64,000 bases of DNA from CAYWWM01 sp965198025 (GTDB lineage Bacteria > Acidobacteriota > Terriglobia > 2-12-FULL-54-10), in assembly GCA_965198025.1 (NCBI GenBank), contig OZ240237.1:1488001-1552000 (forward strand), written 5' to 3'. Position numbers and translations under genes: made by a program. Positions 61,509 to 64,000 of the stretch are shown here, one piece after another. How positions within the stretch are numbered: position 1 is the first letter of the stretch; each line of letters begins with the position of its first letter. Under the pieces are notes generated by a model, which saw only the letters and a program-made list of their open reading frames with translations, made no database searches and was not told the origin of the DNA.

Positions 61509-63119
61509 TTATCGCTTCTCAACGACGCGGGTAATTCGGGAGTTGTTGAATTCCGCCAGCCAAATGGCACCCGTTGGATCCACGGTCATTTTCCTCACCT
61601 GGGAATCCTGCCCAGGCAATGCATACTCGGTGAAATGGCTCGTGGCCGGGTCAAAGCGGCCCAGCTTATTGGCACCGAACTCAGAAAACCACACGATTCC
61701 CCGAGGATCAACAGCAAGTTCGTACGGCGCGGAGTTCTCCGTCGGAATATCCCACTCGGTGATCATTCCCGTGTCATGGTCCAACCGTCCCAGTTTGTTC
61801 GTGTTGTACTCCACGAACCATATATTATCGTCCCGGTCCACTGCAGGACGCCGAGGCCCGGAATTAGGGGTCGGGGTCGAGTACTCCGTGATCACTTCCG
61901 TAGCGGGATCAAGCATTCCGATCTTGTGACCTCCCATATAACAAAACCAAATATGGTTGTGGGAATCCACCGCAATCCCGTAAGGCCGCGCATCCCTGGT
62001 CTCGATGGGATATTGCTTGAACGTTTCCGTTTGTGGGTTGAAGCTAATAATCGCTGCTCTATCTTCTGATTGGTTATTGGTCATATATATCTTCCCATCT
62101 CGACCAATCACAATGGTGTGCGATCCAGCGAAACCCTCTGGGTGCGGATACAGCTTCCATTGCCCGGTTTGGGGATCCATTTTCGCCAAAGTCCTGCCTG
62201 CACCCCACCAGATGGTCCCCTGCTGATCTTCAACTATTGGCCGTACAAGCCCTATCCCATCCGGGATGGGAAATTCTCTGAACTGACCGGTTTGGGGATC
62301 CAGGTGGCCGATCTTTCTTTCAGCGCGTTCGGAAAACCAAAGCTCTCCATTTCGAGCGGCAAAGACATTGTGCGGCTGGGAATCGAAGGTGGGAATATCA
62401 AACTGGGTGAAGATGACATTAGAGTTAGTATTGGCAGTACGGTAGGTCACGGGTTCGAGGTCAGGCATCCCCGGTATCGCTTCCGGCCCAAAATGCTTCG
62501 TTAAGTAAGCCACAATCTTCAGGTTTTCCTCACCCGTAACGTTCATGGCCTCCTCATCGGACACATCCCCAATCCTCCGCGTCAAACGGTTGGTGTTTGA
62601 ACCAAATCCCCCCCTCATCATCACCATCACTTTCTTCCAGCCGAGGGAATCCATACGGTACCGATAGATCATCTCTGGCCCGTGACAGTTCACGCAACGA
62701 TTTACAAACAACTCTTTCGCGCCGTCCCCGTCATCCGGCAGGAGGGAAATCCATTCCGAGGGAGTTAGAATAGGCTCGGAATCATTATCCAAAGCGATGT
62801 TATGGGCATTCTCCCTTCCGGGCAGAATATCTATCTCGGCGCGCCAAACCTCGGTATGCCCTGGCAAACTTGCCGAGATTTGGCTTGGGCCGGGATACAA
62901 ATCACTGGCAAGGTAATTCCCATTTTCTGAATACACCGCAACGGTAATGTTCTTATTCAAATTGCGGATCTTGATCATGGCGTCATTAACTATGTTTCCT
63001 TCCCCATCGCGGACCGTTCCGCGGAGGCTCCCCATCTCCTCCGCCTGCGCAGCCCAGGCCTCTGCGCCAGGTACGGCCCACATCAAAAGAACAAAAATCG
63101 CTGTGATTACTTGTCCCAT
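61509..63119 (-). CDS. Secreted three-part protein: carboxypeptidase-regulatory domain, c-type haem motif, Vgb-like propeller
   Basis: The 536-residue protein has a signal peptide (residues about 1-24), a carboxypeptidase-regulatory-like domain (GSLRGTVRDGEGNIVNDAMIKI, residues about 30-110), a cytochrome-like part with one CVNCH motif (near residue 140) and a C-terminal six-bladed propeller of the virginiamycin B lyase/streptogramin-lyase type (NxIWFxEYNTNKLGRLD, PRGIVWFSEFGANKLGRFD, ITEWDIPT). The ATG at 63119 is placed by GGGAGGAG six bases upstream. The fusion suggests a redox or substrate-binding role at the cell surface. It is monocistronic. Confidence 0.85.
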   Translation of the reverse strand: MGQVITAIFVLLMWAVPGAEAWAAQAEEMGSLRGTVRDGEGNIVNDAMIKIRNLNKNITVAVYSENGNYLASDLYPGPSQISASLPGHTEVWRAEIDILPGRENAHNIALDNDSEPILTPSEWISLLPDDGDGAKELFVNRCVNCHGPEMIYRYRMDSLGWKKVMVMMRGGFGSNTNRLTRRIGDVSDEEAMNVTGEENLKIVAYLTKHFGPEAIPGMPDLEPVTYRTANTNSNVIFTQFDIPTFDSQPHNVFAARNGELWFSERAERKIGHLDPQTGQFREFPIPDGIGLVRPIVEDQQGTIWWGAGRTLAKMDPQTGQWKLYPHPEGFAGSHTIVIGRDGKIYMTNNQSEDRAAIISFNPQTETFKQYPIETRDARPYGIAVDSHNHIWFCYMGGHKIGMLDPATEVITEYSTPTPNSGPRRPAVDRDDNIWFVEYNTNKLGRLDHDTGMITEWDIPTENSAPYELAVDPRGIVWFSEFGANKLGRFDPATSHFTEYALPGQDSQVRKMTVDPTGAIWLAEFNNSRITRVVEKR

Positions 63120-63286
63120 GGTCATCTCCTCCCGCAATTGTTTAGCGTGTTTCGGACTGCTCTTATATCTTCAATCACTTGGGAGCGCACAGGTTGCCCC
63201 GGCCGGCTCTCCATTGATATTCCAAAACTTTAGTGGAGCCTCCAACCGCTTCCCACACCGAGCAAGGGAATACTATCACATAACAC

Positions 63287-63880
63287 ATGGGTGCTTGCGC
63301 CACCGCGGAATTTGTGGACGGCATCAGACCGTCGCTCGTCAGCGCCGCGACCTCGACGGACGGCATTAAGGTCATCCTCACCTTCGACGAGGCCCTCGGC
63401 AGCACGGCACCTCCCAGCTCGGCATTCACTGTGGATGTGGACGGCACGCCGGTTTCGCTGAGCGGCAGTCCCGGTGTCTCGGGCGCGACCGTGACGCTGA
63501 CGCTGGCCAGCGCGGTGCTCGCCATTCAGTCGGTGACGGTGAGCCATACCGACCCCACCACGAGCAATGATGCTGCCGCTATTCAGGACCTGGTGGGCAA
63601 CAACGCTGCCACCTTCTCCAGCCGAATGGTTCAGAACAACCGTCCAGCGGCGGCGGGCGATGAAGAGGCGCCGGTGACACTGACCTGGACCACGCCCGAC
63701 GAAGACATCACAGCCCGATCACCCGGCACCAATACCGGCAGAAGGCGGGGACGGGCTTGTACGGACCCTGGAAAGACATCCCTGCCAGCGAGGCCGGCAC
63801 GATCTCCAGTGCCCTCGAGCCCGGGCGGACCGACGGAAGCGGTCTTAAGTTGGTGAACCGGGTGAGACTCTTCATTTCGA
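63287..63880 (+). pseudogene. Broken SwmB/fibronectin-III repeat protein fragment
   Basis: The frame from 63287 has one SwmB-type repeat (SLVSAATSTDGIKVILTFDEAL, then VDGTPVSLSG, VTLTLASAVL and LVGNNAATFSS), then begins a fibronectin type III-like strand (PVTLTWTTPDEDIT). At about 63715-63735 the frame is lost; the expected continuation (HQYRQKAGTGLYGPWKDIPAS) is in another frame. There is no signal peptide. It looks like an isolated piece of a large repeat adhesin. Confidence 0.65.
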
Positions 63881-63904
63881 TTTTCACCACTCGATTTTCA
63901 CCAC
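63877..63904. repeat. Perfect tandem duplication of 14 bases
   Basis: TCGATTTTCACCAC occurs twice head to tail, between the broken SwmB fragment and the gene starting at the right edge. Confidence 0.85.
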
Positions 63905-63987
63905 GGTTTGAAAAAATCGTTCTGGTCAATACCGCCTTTGAAAAGTGGTAGTATGTTAATCAGGCAACTTGGGAAAAGGAGTCAAAC

Positions 63988-64000
63988 ATGGTAGTGGAAT
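63988..64000 (+). CDS. Start of a gene cut by the right edge
   Basis: An ATG at 63988 follows AAAGGAG at about seven bases. Only MVVE is visible, so the product cannot be named. No clear promoter hexamers are seen before it. Confidence 0.5.

Noticed and set aside
61363..61929. A 188-codon plus-strand frame over the end of the Vgb-like gene.
   Set aside because: Only its first part matches a transposase end. The rest is the antisense of the Vgb-like gene.
1..64000. CRISPR arrays, rRNA and prophage modules.
   Set aside because: No regularly spaced repeats with unique spacers, no rRNA sequence and no phage structural genes were seen.

Overview
The window looks like a chromosomal piece of an Acidobacteriota genome. 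That is an inference from the gene repertoire: an Oar-type TonB-dependent receptor with an N-terminal carboxypeptidase-regulatory fold, a DUF1592/DUF1552 pair beside a secreted ankyrin protein, several secreted beta-propeller proteins, a futalosine-pathway gene and a high-G+C sequence. No rRNA, tRNA or CRISPR array was found. Genes lie on both strands in short operons. Several gene remnants and small inverted repeats sit between them.

1-11.6 kb is mostly housekeeping: an M20 peptidase cut by the left edge, a small Cys-rich protein, a short RmlA-type nucleotidyltransferase, RibBA, SppA, an enoyl-CoA hydratase, two tandem aldehyde dehydrogenases, a VOC remnant with an internal deletion, and a class V aminotransferase. 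11.8-20.8 kb holds recA, a transpeptidase-only penicillin-binding protein, the biotin operon bioB-bioF-bioA-bioD, mqnC (menaquinone by futalosine), a PspC-domain protein with an apparent AUU start, and a membrane-anchored methyltransferase. 20.9-28.7 kb holds a heterodimeric ABC exporter, then nagZ-anmK and a solute-binding protein in overlapping order, which together suggest peptidoglycan recycling.

28.8-33.0 kb (minus strand) is a catabolic-looking cluster of a UbiD decarboxylase split by a frameshift and two CaiB/BaiF CoA-transferases. 33.2-38.7 kb is a complete phosphate operon, pstS-pstC-pstA-pstB-phoU, ending in an OprP/OprO-like porin, with a LytS-type histidine kinase next to it. A stand-alone RibA at 40.3 kb keeps the GTP cyclohydrolase II residues that the RibBA at 2.6 kb has lost. 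An amidase lipoprotein and a complete type I restriction-modification operon (hsdR-hsdM-hsdS) follow to 48.1 kb.

48.1-64 kb is the accessory, secreted-protein part: a 0.5-kb block of repeat-plus-hairpin modules, the TonB receptor with its own terminator, two IS3-family transposase remnants flanking a beta-propeller gene interrupted by one in-frame UGA, the DUF1592-DUF1552-ankyrin operon, an IS701/IS4-like remnant, a three-part secreted protein (carboxypeptidase-regulatory domain, c-type haem motif, Vgb-like propeller), and a broken SwmB/fibronectin-III fragment. A new gene begins at the right edge.

The items most worth checking are the RibBA/RibA division of labour, the in-frame UGA followed by a hairpin, the UbiD frameshift with a TGATG stop-start overlap, the AUU start of the PspC gene, and the repeat-plus-hairpin modules at 48.3-48.6 kb.
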